Shown here one piece after another: positions 22,786-32,982 of a stretch of 33,288 bases of DNA. Source of the stretch: an uncultured Oscillospiraceae bacterium (GTDB taxonomy: Bacteria > Bacillota > Clostridia > Oscillospirales > Oscillospiraceae); contig CAKTJC010000030.1 of the NCBI GenBank assembly GCA_934567355.1, positions 1 through 33,288 of the forward strand, given 5' to 3'. Each line of letters opens with the position of its first letter. The stretch's first letter is position 1. The notes below the pieces were generated by a model. It was not told where the DNA came from. It did no database searches and saw only the letters and a list, made by a program, of their open reading frames with translations. A program made the position numbers and the translations under genes.

Positions 22786-24387
22786 TCAGCCGTATTCCGT
22801 CGCCAGGCGGCTGCTTTCCATGGTTTTGCCCAGGGTATAGAAGAAGACGTTGTCCCGGGAGGGGGCAAGATCCAGCAGCTGGCCGCGCTCGGCGTAGACC
22901 TCGTAATAGCCGAAGAGCACGGGGATGATCTTGGCGTCGTCGGCCACCATCTTGTTGAGATTATAGTAGTTGCCGGAGTTGGCCAGCGCCTCCTTGCACA
23001 TGTTCAGCAGGGTGTTGTCCGCGATGCCGCCCCAGCCCAGGTTCCCATAGCCCTTGAAGAACTGGGAAAGGTCATAGGTGGCCGAGAGCTTGGTCTGCCC
23101 CAGGTAGAGGTCGTAGCTGCCTGCCCGCAGCACCTGCTCATAGGTGGTGCCGGTGCTGCCGCCGTATTCCAGGGTGCCGGTTTCCAGACCCAGATCCGTC
23201 AGCTCCTTGGCAATGTAGCGGGCGGTGCGCAGGCGGGCGGAATCGTCGCAGTTGACCAGCAGCAGGAGCTTTTTCCGCTCGCCCTTGTCGTTGCGGGGGA
23301 TGTACATATTGGTGAGGACGCTGACGAAGCGTATCGGGTCGTATTCATACCGGGAGGCCAGGCTCTCGCTGTAGTACGGGGAGCCGGGGGAGGTGGGCAG
23401 CGTGCTGGGGTAAGCGCGGCCGCGATAATAGGTATCCACAATGGTCTGCCGGTCAATGGCATAGGTGAGCAGCTTGCGCAGCTCGTCGTTGCGGCCATCC
23501 TTGAAGTATTCGCTCCAGAGGGCATTGACGCCGATGTACAGGAACAGGCCGCTCTCCACCTCCCACAGCTCGAAATCGCAGCGGTACTCCGCGTAGGAAT
23601 CGGACATGGGGTTGGAAATGGCCAGATCCAGGCCGGAAAATTCAAATTCATCCCGCACCTGCGCCTGGGAGGACGCTTCGGACAGGGTGATGGTCTCGGC
23701 ATTGGTGGGCAGCTTGGCCTTGTCCCTGCACCACCAGTTGGTCACCTTGGCCAGGTGCGCCCCGGCCACATTCTGCTGGAATACGTAGGGCCCCGTTCCC
23801 AGGGGATAGTCATCCTCGGTGTGCCCCACCTTGACAATGGGAATATCCAGCAGCAGCGGCAGGCTCTCGTAGGCGGTGGTCAGGTGGAAGGTCACGGCAT
23901 TGCTGCTCTCGCCCTGCACCACGCTGTCGATGTAGGTAAAGCGGCCGCTGTAGTAATTGCTGTTTTTCGCGGCCTCGTAGCTGGCGATCACGTCTGCCGT
24001 GGTCACCGGTGAGCCGTCGGAGAAGGTGGCTGATTCCTCCAGATAGATCGTATAGTTCCGGTTGTCGGCGGTGGCCTGGAAATAGGAGCACAGGATGGGC
24101 ACCGGCACATTGTTCCGATCCACGCTGAACAGCCCCTGGTAGATCAGGGAAAAGAGCACCCGGTTGGTGATGTTGTTGCCGATCAGGGGATTCATGGAGC
24201 GGTCAGGGAAATAGGTCAGGCTCAGCGTCTGGAGCTCTTCATCCTGCAGGGAAAGATCCTCCGGCTCCTCGCCCTCGGCCAGCATGGCGCCGCCGTGGGG
24301 CACATAGACATCCGGGTCCTCGCCGCAGGCGGCAAGGGCGGTGCACAGCATTGCCCCGATGAGCAGCAAAGAGATGATTTTTTTCAT
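22786..24387 (-). CDS. Oligopeptide-type ABC transporter substrate-binding lipoprotein (SBP family 5)
   Basis: A 533-residue exported protein with lipobox LAAC at about 18-21 and an SBP_bac_5/PBP2-Dpp-Opp domain: SMNPLIGNNITNRVLFSLIYQGLFSVD (about 62-90), YTIYLEESATFSDGSPVTTADVIASYE, LGTGPYVFQ and DRQTIVDTYYRGRAYPSTLPTSPGSPYYSE. It should bind an oligopeptide or similar ligand at the outer face of the membrane. No permease or ATPase is beside it. Instead its ATG overlaps the stop of pgeF (ATGA, 24384-24387), with GGAGG eight bases upstream. That coupling to a peptidoglycan-editing factor suggests a muropeptide ligand, which is inference. Residues in domain II are less typical, so the ligand is uncertain. 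Confidence 0.87.
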   Translation of the reverse strand: MKKIISLLLIGAMLCTALAACGEDPDVYVPHGGAMLAEGEEPEDLSLQDEELQTLSLTYFPDRSMNPLIGNNITNRVLFSLIYQGLFSVDRNNVPVPILCSYFQATADNRNYTIYLEESATFSDGSPVTTADVIASYEAAKNSNYYSGRFTYIDSVVQGESSNAVTFHLTTAYESLPLLLDIPIVKVGHTEDDYPLGTGPYVFQQNVAGAHLAKVTNWWCRDKAKLPTNAETITLSEASSQAQVRDEFEFSGLDLAISNPMSDSYAEYRCDFELWEVESGLFLYIGVNALWSEYFKDGRNDELRKLLTYAIDRQTIVDTYYRGRAYPSTLPTSPGSPYYSESLASRYEYDPIRFVSVLTNMYIPRNDKGERKKLLLLVNCDDSARLRTARYIAKELTDLGLETGTLEYGGSTGTTYEQVLRAGSYDLYLGQTKLSATYDLSQFFKGYGNLGWGGIADNTLLNMCKEALANSGNYYNLNKMVADDAKIIPVLFGYYEVYAERGQLLDLAPSRDNVFFYTLGKTMESSRLATEYG

Positions 24388-25184
24388 GGCGTTACCTCCC
24401 GGCAGACGATGATGGCGCCCTGGCTGCCCCGGCGGCCGCCGGTGACCCGGTGCGACCAGAACCGGTCGCTGCTGCACACGGTGCATTCGTCGCTGACCTC
24501 CACCCGGCGCACCCCGGCGCGGTTTAAGATCCAGCGGTTGATCTCCTTGAGATCCACGTGGAATTTTTCGCCCACGGGGGTGATGAACTGCTCCATGTCG
24601 CTGCCGTAGGCTGCCCGCAGCGCCTGGGGCACATCGTCGTTCGTCTCGAAATGGCAGCGGCCGATGTTGGGACCGACGGCGGCGCAGACGTCCGCGGGGT
24701 CGGTGCCGAACTGCCGCGCCATTTCCTCCACCACCCTTGCGCCGATGCCGCTGACGGTGCCCCGCCACCCGGCGTGCGCCGCGCCCACCGCGCCGGTTTT
24801 TTCATCCCAGAACAGCAGCGGCGTGCAGTCGGCGGTGAAGATCACCAGCGCCAGAGCGGGGGTGCGGGTAATGAGCGCGTCGCACTCCTGCAGCGGGGGC
24901 GCAAACAGCCCTGCGCCCCGATCCTTCTGCGTGGCGGTATGGACAATGTCCGAATGGGTCTGCCGGGACAGCACCAGGCCGTGCACGTCAAAGCCCAGGC
25001 AGGCACCCAGACGGCGGTAATTTTCCAGCACATTTTCCGGGTCGTCTCCCCGGCTGGTGCCGATATTCAGCGATTCCAGATGGCCGGTGCTCACGCCGCC
25101 CAGCCGCGTGGTAAAGCAGTGGGGCGCGCGGATATTCCCGGCGGTCAGATATTCCAGCGTGCCGGAACGGTTTGTTTTGATCAT
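24384..25184 (-). CDS. pgeF: Peptidoglycan editing factor (multicopper-oxidase-like laccase domain)
   Basis: A 266-residue cytosolic protein of the PgeF/YfiH/DUF152 family. The zinc-site residues are His77 (SRQTHSD), Cys120 (TADCTPLLFWD) and His137 (AAHAGWRGT). Family members were long called laccase-domain or polyphenol oxidase proteins; work in E. coli linked PgeF to correcting errors in peptidoglycan precursors. The gene follows secA by 63 bp and overlaps the start of the SBP gene by four bases. GGAG lies nine bases before the ATG. Purine nucleoside phosphorylase-like activity is an alternative reported for some relatives. Confidence 0.92.
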   Translation of the reverse strand: MIKTNRSGTLEYLTAGNIRAPHCFTTRLGGVSTGHLESLNIGTSRGDDPENVLENYRRLGACLGFDVHGLVLSRQTHSDIVHTATQKDRGAGLFAPPLQECDALITRTPALALVIFTADCTPLLFWDEKTGAVGAAHAGWRGTVSGIGARVVEEMARQFGTDPADVCAAVGPNIGRCHFETNDDVPQALRAAYGSDMEQFITPVGEKFHVDLKEINRWILNRAGVRRVEVSDECTVCSSDRFWSHRVTGGRRGSQGAIIVCREVTP

Positions 25185-25247
25185 AGTTGTTTCTCCATGG
25201 TTTTGCCCGGCGTCCCGGGGGAAGCCGCAGGAAGTGCGATGCGGTTT

Positions 25248-28013
<2,766 letters not shown>

Positions 28014-28064
28014 TTCGGTCTCCTTTGAAGTAATTGATGGTGATGAGAGACATATATTTTTAGG

Positions 28065-28073
28065 ATTATATCA
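28065..28073 (-). promoter_or_regulatory. Extended -10 promoter candidate for secA
   Basis: TGATATAAT (TGn plus TATAAT) on the minus strand, about 52 bp before secA. No good -35 is found 17 bp upstream, as is common for extended -10 promoters. Confidence 0.55.
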
Positions 28074-28144
28074 CAGGCAGGCAAAAAAATATAGCGCCAT
28101 TTGTGAACATTTTGATTTTGGGCTGACTGATGGGGGGGCGGCGT

Positions 28145-28397
28145 GCACCAAAAATTTAGCGAAGGGTGCGTTGAACGGAACGCAGTCCGACGAAAATGTA
28201 GGGGACGATGCCCACATCGTCCCGCCACCTTACGGAACCGACCTGGTACGTTGAATGGGACGGGGGACGGTATAATAAATAACATTTCTCCATTCAACCG
28301 GGTCATGGAGATAATCCGCCCCGGCGCGGGCCGATGTGGGCATCGGCCCCTACAAGGGAAACGGACTGCATTCCATTCATTTGACCAGTTCCGCACC
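28145..28397 (+). repeat. Structured repeat element A (left copy flanking the alaX-like gene)
   Basis: About 253 bp, homologous in inverted orientation to 29596-29852. Its core runs from GTAG (28198-28201) to CTAC (28350-28353), each next to a hairpin: GGGACGATG-CCCA-CATCGTCCC at 28202-28223 and GGGCCGATG-TGGG-CATCGGCCC at 28328-28349. Inside are a GTTGAATGG (near 28250) and a CCATTCAAC (near 28290) in inverted order. It ends 8 bp from the stop codon of the alaX-like gene. No coding capacity. Confidence 0.85.
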
Positions 28398-28404
28398 TTA
28401 CCTG

Positions 28405-29562
28405 TCACCAGCCCATTTGTGTGAAGAATTGGCGGATCTCCGGTTCTGCGGCGGATACTCTGCCCTGCTGGAAATTGGGCTTGCCGCCGCCGCGGCCGCG
28501 GAGGGCGGCGGTCATGGCCTTCCCCAATGCCCGCAGGTCATCCCCGGCGGAGGCAAGGCAGTAGCCGCAGCCCTCAGCCTCCGTGCCGGAGAACACTGCC
28601 GCCGTGCCGCCGCAGTGCTGCATGATGCAGTCCGCCAGCTCCCGGATGCCGGTGCTGTCCAGCCCCGGCTCAAAGTGCAGGACGTTTCCCCGCCCGGCGT
28701 ATTCCTTTGCGGTCAGCCGGAAAAGCTTGCGCTGCAGTTCCACCACCCGGTATTTCTGGGCGGTCAGCTGGGCGCTGAAGCTCTCGGCGGCGACCCCCAC
28801 CTGCTCGGCGGGGACGGAGAACACATGCCCGGCCTGGGTGCTCTCCCGGAGCACCCGGTTCAGGTACGCCAGTGCCTGACTGCCGCAGGACATTTCGATC
28901 CGGCTGCCGCCCCGGAAGGGGACGGAGGAATAGAGCTTGATCAGGCCGATCTCCCCCGTGGCATCTACATGGGTGCCGCAGCAGGCGCAGACGTCATAGC
29001 CCGGGATCTCCACAATGCGCACCGGCCAGGGCAGCGCCTTCTTGCTGCGATAGGGCACGGCGGGCATCTCCTCCGGGCTGGGATACCAGATGTGCAGGGG
29101 GATGTTCCGCCACACGGCTTCGTTGGCCTCCCCCTCGATCTCCGGCAGCGCCTCCGGCGGGATCACCCCGTCAAAATCGATGACGGTGCGCTCCGCGCCC
29201 ATGTGGAAGCCGGTGTTGCTCACCCCGAAGCGCCGGTGGAGGATGCCGGAGACGATGTGCTCGCCGGAGTGCAGCTGCATCCGGACAAAGCGCGGCTCCC
29301 AGTCGATCTCCCCCTCCACGGTCGTTCCCACCGTCAGGGGTTCGTCGCACAGGTGGATGATCTCCTCGCCGTCTTCCCGGGTGTGGAGCACACGGACGGT
29401 GCCCAGCGTGCCGGTGTCCGCCGCCTGTCCGCCCCCCTCGGGATAGAAGCAGGTGGCGTCCAGGGTGATCTCATATCCCTTATCCGCCTGCACGCACCCG
29501 GTGACCGATGCCCGAAATGTCCGGCGGTGGGAATCTTCGTAGTATAATTTCTGTGTAGACAT
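28405..29562 (-). CDS. alaX: Alanyl-tRNA editing protein (AlaX-like, with DHHA1 domain)
   Basis: A 385-residue stand-alone editing protein. Residues 1-240 match the AlaRS second-additional/editing domain: FYPEGGGQ at 39-46 and the zinc residues His98 and His102 (QLHSGEHIVSG) with Cys194 and His198 (ACCGTHV). The C-terminal part (about 255-385) is a DHHA1-like domain with SAGDDLRALGKAMTAALRGRGGGKPNFQQG. It should hydrolyse Ser- or Gly-mischarged tRNA-Ala in the cytosol. It has no synthetase core, so it is not alaS. The ATG at 29562 has GGAGG eight bases upstream; 32 in-frame upstream codons come from repeat DNA. The gene is bracketed by inverted copies of a ~255-bp repeat, and its likely promoter (29858-29886) lies beyond the right copy, so the repeat should be part of its 5' UTR. 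Confidence 0.9.
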   Translation of the reverse strand: MSTQKLYYEDSHRRTFRASVTGCVQADKGYEITLDATCFYPEGGGQAADTGTLGTVRVLHTREDGEEIIHLCDEPLTVGTTVEGEIDWEPRFVRMQLHSGEHIVSGILHRRFGVSNTGFHMGAERTVIDFDGVIPPEALPEIEGEANEAVWRNIPLHIWYPSPEEMPAVPYRSKKALPWPVRIVEIPGYDVCACCGTHVDATGEIGLIKLYSSVPFRGGSRIEMSCGSQALAYLNRVLRESTQAGHVFSVPAEQVGVAAESFSAQLTAQKYRVVELQRKLFRLTAKEYAGRGNVLHFEPGLDSTGIRELADCIMQHCGGTAAVFSGTEAEGCGYCLASAGDDLRALGKAMTAALRGRGGGKPNFQQGRVSAAEPEIRQFFTQMGW

Positions 29563-29595
29563 GGGCAGATCCTCCCGTGGTTTTTTCTGAGTAAA

Positions 29596-29852
29596 GATGC
29601 GGAACCGGTTGGATGAATGGGATGCACCCAAGGTTTCACTGTAGGGGACGATGCCCACATCGTCCCGTGCCGGGTCGGATTATCTCCATGACCTGGTTGA
29701 ATGGGGAAACGTTATTTATTGTCCCGTCCCCCCGTCCCATTCAACGCACCAGGTCGGTTCCGTAAGGTGGCGGGACGATGTGCCTCAATCGTCCCCTACA
29801 TTCTCGTTGAGCCGCGTACCATTCAACGTACCCTTCACCAATTTTCCAGTGC
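29596..29852 (-). repeat. Structured repeat element B (right, inverted copy)
   Basis: About 257 bp, the inverse of element A with most positions identical, including long identical stretches in the middle. Its core runs from GTAG (29641-29644) to CTAC (29796-29799), with hairpins at 29645-29666 (GGGACGATG-CCCA-CATCGTCCC) and 29772-29795 (8-bp stem GGGACGAT/ATCGTCCC). It lies 33 bp upstream of the alaX-like start. Confidence 0.85.
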
Positions 29853-29862
29853 ATTTTATTAT
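29834..29862 (+). promoter_or_regulatory. Candidate promoter for the phospholipase-transporter operon
   Basis: TTCACC (29834-29839), 17 bp, TATTAT (29857-29862). The -35 is in the end of repeat element B and the -10 just outside. The match is moderate. Confidence 0.45.
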
Positions 29863-29886
29863 ACCATCAACCCCTGCGCAATGCAA
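29858..29886 (-). promoter_or_regulatory. Sigma-A promoter toward the alaX-like gene
   Basis: Minus strand: TTGCAT (29881-29886), 17 bp, TATAAT (29858-29863). Its -10 overlaps the opposing -10 by five bases. The transcript would pass through the whole of repeat B before reaching the start at 29562. Confidence 0.65.
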
Positions 29887-29947
29887 TGAAGGAGGGGGAC
29901 AAAAAAATTCTAAAATACACTGTTCAAATCAGAAAAGATGTAGTAAA

Positions 29948-30802
29948 ATGAATTTCAGCACGATTTTATTCCCGCGTCCGTGGGGGCGCAAGCATTCAGA
30001 GGTGAAGGATTTGCCATTGATTTATGCACATACCCGCTTCGCCCATCAGGCGGCAAAGACGCTGCCGGAGGCGGTGCAGCGGTCCATTCAGCGGTTCCCG
30101 CAGCTTTTTGATGTGGGCGCGCAGGGACCGGATTTCTTCTTTTTCTATCAGCCCATGTTCAGAACCAAAATGGGCAGCCTGGGCGGATGGTTCCACGACC
30201 TGTCCGGCAGGGAATTCTTTGAGCGCGCGGCGCGGCACTATGCCGACTTCCCCTCCGAGGGGGCAATGGTATATTTATACGGTGTGCTGTGCCACTATGC
30301 GCTGGATTCCCGGTGCCATCCGCTGATCGTATCCGCCACCGCCGGGAAAAATCCCGGGCATACGGAGCTGGAGACGGAATTTGACCGGGTGCTGCTGGCG
30401 CGGGACGGGAAGGAGCCGCCCTACCGGCAGAATCTGGGCAGACCCCTGCACCTGACTTGGGGCGAATGCGTCACGGTATCCGGCTTTTACCCGCCCGCCA
30501 CGGCCTACACCGTCCGGCGCAGCCTGCACATCATGGCCGCCGTGTGCCGGGCAATGACCATGAAAAGCCGCCGCCTGCTGCATGGCATTCTCAGCCTGGG
30601 CGGGGAATACAGCGGCCAGATGGTGATGTACACCCGCCCCAACCACCGCTGCACCCGCCTGGTCGCTCAGCTGGACGGGCTGTACAGCCAGGCGCTGGAC
30701 TGCTACGCCTCCCTGGCACAGCAGCTGCGCGACCATATGGACAACGGTTCGCCCCTGGGGGCAGACTTTGACGCCAATTTCAGCGGCGAACCGGAAAACT
30801 AA
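29948..30802 (+). CDS. Zinc-dependent phospholipase C-like protein
   Basis: A 284-residue protein of the zinc-dependent phospholipase C/S1-P1-like fold. Metal-ligand candidates are visible: YAHTRFAHQ (His28, His33), GAQGPDFFFFY (Asp62), WFHD (His83) and YGVLCHYALDSRCHPL (His116, Asp120, His124). Proteins of this kind are common in Clostridia without a signal peptide, as here, and their substrate is unknown; true secreted PLC enzymes are longer and exported. The ATG at 29948 is the only ATG upstream of the conserved part in this frame close to the gene, but it has no good ribosome binding site. It is followed after 21 bp by a transporter gene. Confidence 0.8.
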   Translation: MNFSTILFPRPWGRKHSEVKDLPLIYAHTRFAHQAAKTLPEAVQRSIQRFPQLFDVGAQGPDFFFFYQPMFRTKMGSLGGWFHDLSGREFFERAARHYADFPSEGAMVYLYGVLCHYALDSRCHPLIVSATAGKNPGHTELETEFDRVLLARDGKEPPYRQNLGRPLHLTWGECVTVSGFYPPATAYTVRRSLHIMAAVCRAMTMKSRRLLHGILSLGGEYSGQMVMYTRPNHRCTRLVAQLDGLYSQALDCYASLAQQLRDHMDNGSPLGADFDANFSGEPEN

Positions 30803-30823
30803 CCGGAAGGAAGAGAGAAAGAA

Positions 30824-32131
30824 ATGAAGAGAATACAGAAAATGCTGAACCTGACCGTGCAGGAATGGAACTGGGTGCTCTATGACATCGGCAATTCCGC
30901 CTTTATCCTGCTGGTCACCGCCATCGTTCCCATCTATTTCAACTCCCTGGCTGAGGCGGCCGGGCTGAGCGAAGCCCAATATCTTTCCTACTGGGGCTTC
31001 GCTACCTCCATTGCCACCATCGTGGTCGCCCTCACCGCGCCCATCTGCGGCACCCTGGCCGACCACAAGGATTTCAAGAAGCCCATTTTCACCCTGTGCA
31101 TGCTGCTGGGCGCGCTGGGCTGCGCGGCGCTGGGCGCAGCGTGGTCGTGGCTGAGCTTCCTGGTGATCTTCGTCCTCTCCAAGATCGGTTTCAATTCCAG
31201 CCTGGTGTTTTATGACGCCATGCTGCCGGAGGTCACCACGGAGGAGCGGATGGACAATGTGTCCACCGCGGGCTATGCCCTGGGCTATATCGGCTCCGTC
31301 ATTCCCTTCATCGTCTGCCTGCTGCTGGTGCTAAATGCCGGGAAGCTGCACATCTCCACCCCCGCCGCCATGGCGATCGCCTTCCTGCTCACTGCCGCAT
31401 GGTGGATCGTGTGCACCGTGCCGCTGCTGAAAACCTATCACCAGAAGGCCTACAGCGCCCACACCGGCAATCCCCTCACCGCTTCCTTCCGCCGGCTGGG
31501 CAATACCTTCCGCCAGGCGCGGCAGCAGAAGCACATCTTCCTGTACATGATCGCCTTCTTCTTCTTTATCGACGGCGTTTACACCATCATCGGCATGGCC
31601 ACTGCCTACGGCACGAGCCTGGGGCTGGACAGCACCGGACTGCTGCTGGCGCTGCTGGTGACGCAGTTTGTGGCCTTCCCCTGCTCCATCATCTTCGGCA
31701 AGCTCTCGGCGAAATTTGATACCGGCAAGCTCATCAAGGTATGCATCGTCTGCTATACCTGCATCACCCTGTTCGGTACGTTCCTGGCGAGCCTGTGGCA
31801 GTTCTGGGTGCTGGCGGTGCTGGTGGGCATGTTCCAGGGCGGCATCCAGGCGCTGAGTCGGTCGTACCTGGGCAAGATCATCCCGCCGGAGCAGAGCGGC
31901 GAATACTACGGCCTGATGGACATCTTCGGCAAGGGCGCCGACGCCATGGGCCCCGCCCTGATCGCCCTGACCACCCGGCTGATGGGCGAGAAAACCGTCA
32001 CCGTCTTCGGCGCGGAGCTCAAGGGTCAGAACATCGGCGTGGGCGGCCTGGTGATCCTGTTTGCCATCGGCTTCATCCTGTTCGTCAAGGCCGACCGCCT
32101 GAACAAGGCGCGCAAGGCTGCGAAGGTATAA
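30824..32131 (+). CDS. MFS transporter, UMF1/Atg22-like family
   Basis: A 435-residue polytopic membrane protein with about 12 hydrophobic spans. Recognisable family features: WVLYDIGNSAF near the start (15-25), GTLADHKDFKKP after TM2-3, FYDAMLPEV near 128-136, and the late SRSYLGKIIPPEQSGEYYGLMDIFGKGADAMGP. UMF1 proteins are MFS carriers related to the fungal vacuole effluxer Atg22; the bacterial substrate is unknown. GGAAGG lies upstream of the ATG. Only 21 bp separate it from the phospholipase-like gene, so they are probably cotranscribed. Confidence 0.88.
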   Translation: MKRIQKMLNLTVQEWNWVLYDIGNSAFILLVTAIVPIYFNSLAEAAGLSEAQYLSYWGFATSIATIVVALTAPICGTLADHKDFKKPIFTLCMLLGALGCAALGAAWSWLSFLVIFVLSKIGFNSSLVFYDAMLPEVTTEERMDNVSTAGYALGYIGSVIPFIVCLLLVLNAGKLHISTPAAMAIAFLLTAAWWIVCTVPLLKTYHQKAYSAHTGNPLTASFRRLGNTFRQARQQKHIFLYMIAFFFFIDGVYTIIGMATAYGTSLGLDSTGLLLALLVTQFVAFPCSIIFGKLSAKFDTGKLIKVCIVCYTCITLFGTFLASLWQFWVLAVLVGMFQGGIQALSRSYLGKIIPPEQSGEYYGLMDIFGKGADAMGPALIALTTRLMGEKTVTVFGAELKGQNIGVGGLVILFAIGFILFVKADRLNKARKAAKV

Positions 32132-32141
32132 GTTCAGATTT

Positions 32142-32172
32142 TTTCTGCCAGGTCGTATGCACCTGGCAGAAA
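32142..32172. terminator. 12-bp perfect hairpin after the transporter gene
   Basis: TTTCTGCCAGGT (32142-32153) and ACCTGGCAGAAA (32161-32172), 7-base loop, starting 11 bp after the stop codon. The T run precedes the stem and none follows it on either strand, so it is not a classical terminator. It may stabilise the 3' end or act as a processing site. Confidence 0.45.
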
Positions 32173-32202
32173 CCATATATGCCGCTTTGGGGAGGGGCTG
32201 CC

Positions 32203-32622
32203 ATGAAGAAATGGTCAATTATTCTGCTGAATATCGTCCTGTGCATTGCGCATGGACTGTGCCTGGTTTTCCTGGAGAGCTTTATGTCCGTCCCCCTTAT
32301 CTGGTCCGATGTGGGCGGCAGCCTGAATGCGGGCATTCTGGGATGCGTACTGCTGGATCTGGCCGTCCACTATCTGATATACGTTCAGATGGGGAAACGG
32401 GGCATTGCCTGTAAATTTACGCTTCCTGCACTGCGATATATGGACTATGTGCTGTGCGGCTTTTTCTGCCTGCTGTGGATCGGCCTATCCCTGTATATGA
32501 TGATAGGCCCCTGGACAGCCTGGCTGCAGGTCGCTTTTGTTATCGGGATGAATGCGGCGGTCATATTGGTGCGCAGGTTCATTTGCCCCGCAGTCATCCG
32601 AAGATTTCTGAATCAGCGGTAA
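32203..32622 (+). CDS. Small membrane protein of unknown function (four predicted spans)
   Basis: A 139-residue protein. Hydrophobic segments lie at about 5-25, 38-58, 80-100 and 106-125, with positively charged loops (MGKRGIACK, RRFICPAVIRRFLNQR). I do not recognise the family. GGAGG lies seven bases before the ATG at 32203. It is the first of three small envelope genes in a row and starts 30 bp after the hairpin that follows the transporter gene. Confidence 0.7.
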   Translation: MKKWSIILLNIVLCIAHGLCLVFLESFMSVPLIWSDVGGSLNAGILGCVLLDLAVHYLIYVQMGKRGIACKFTLPALRYMDYVLCGFFCLLWIGLSLYMMIGPWTAWLQVAFVIGMNAAVILVRRFICPAVIRRFLNQR

Positions 32623-32671
32623 AGGGGTGCTATTTGGAAGGTACGGTAAACTGGAATTTTTCAAAAAAGAA

Positions 32672-32917
32672 ATGAAGAAATTTTTCTGCCTGTGCGCGAT
32701 TCTGACACTGCTGCCGGTGTTCCTTTTGGGCTGCCGTCGCTTGGAATTTGACAACGTCACACCCTATGAAAATAAGATACCCGCTCCTATTCAAAAGAAA
32801 AAATTGACGGGTTGGTTGACGAGGTCGAGACATCAGGAAGCGGGCAGTGAGACAGAAGGCTACCATAGGTTTTTTGAACTGATGGATGATTACGTAGAGA
32901 ATATTTGCGCGGAATAA
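32672..32917 (+). CDS. Short putative lipoprotein
   Basis: An 81-residue product. The signal peptide MKKFFCLCAILTLLPVFLLGC ends in a lipobox LLGC at about 18-21, followed by about 60 polar residues with no recognised domain. The ribosome binding site is poor (AAAAAAGAA). A GTG at 32627 in the same frame would add 15 residues before the signal and is less likely. The mature part is short, so the gene could be a truncated remnant; the codons are AT-rich compared with the core genes. Confidence 0.55.
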   Translation: MKKFFCLCAILTLLPVFLLGCRRLEFDNVTPYENKIPAPIQKKKLTGWLTRSRHQEAGSETEGYHRFFELMDDYVENICAE

Positions 32918-32982
32918 CAGGGCAAACAGGAGCGGAAGGTTGGAATTATTTCAGGAATTATAACGTAAGGGTGGTGGAGAAA

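Larger units (their letters stand above)
28014..28404. other. Gene-free stretch between secA and the alaX-like gene
   Basis: Holds the secA promoter candidate (28065-28073) and repeat element A (about 28145-28397). No gene is supported; open frames here follow the repeats. Confidence 0.75.
29563..29947. other. Gene-free stretch between the alaX-like and phospholipase-like genes
   Basis: Holds repeat element B (about 29596-29852) and overlapping opposed promoters (29834-29886). A GGAGG near 29890 has no ATG, GTG or TTG at a proper distance. Confidence 0.75.

Noticed and set aside
20906..22840. A 644-codon open frame antisense to rimP and the DUF3048 gene
   Set aside because: It spans two genes and a promoter on the other strand and has no recognisable domain.
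25205..25240. CCGCA...TGCGG followed by TTTTT on the plus strand as a terminator
   Set aside because: The stem is only 5 bp and lies antisense to the secA-pgeF transcripts, with no plus-strand gene upstream.
28251..28276. TTGAAT...TATAAT inside element A as a promoter
   Set aside because: The spacer is only 14 bp, and the matching position in element B has CAATAA instead of TATAAT.
28145..29852. A classical composite transposon around the alaX-like gene
   Set aside because: The flanking repeats have no transposase frame and no target duplication is visible, so only a non-autonomous or REP-like origin is reasonable.
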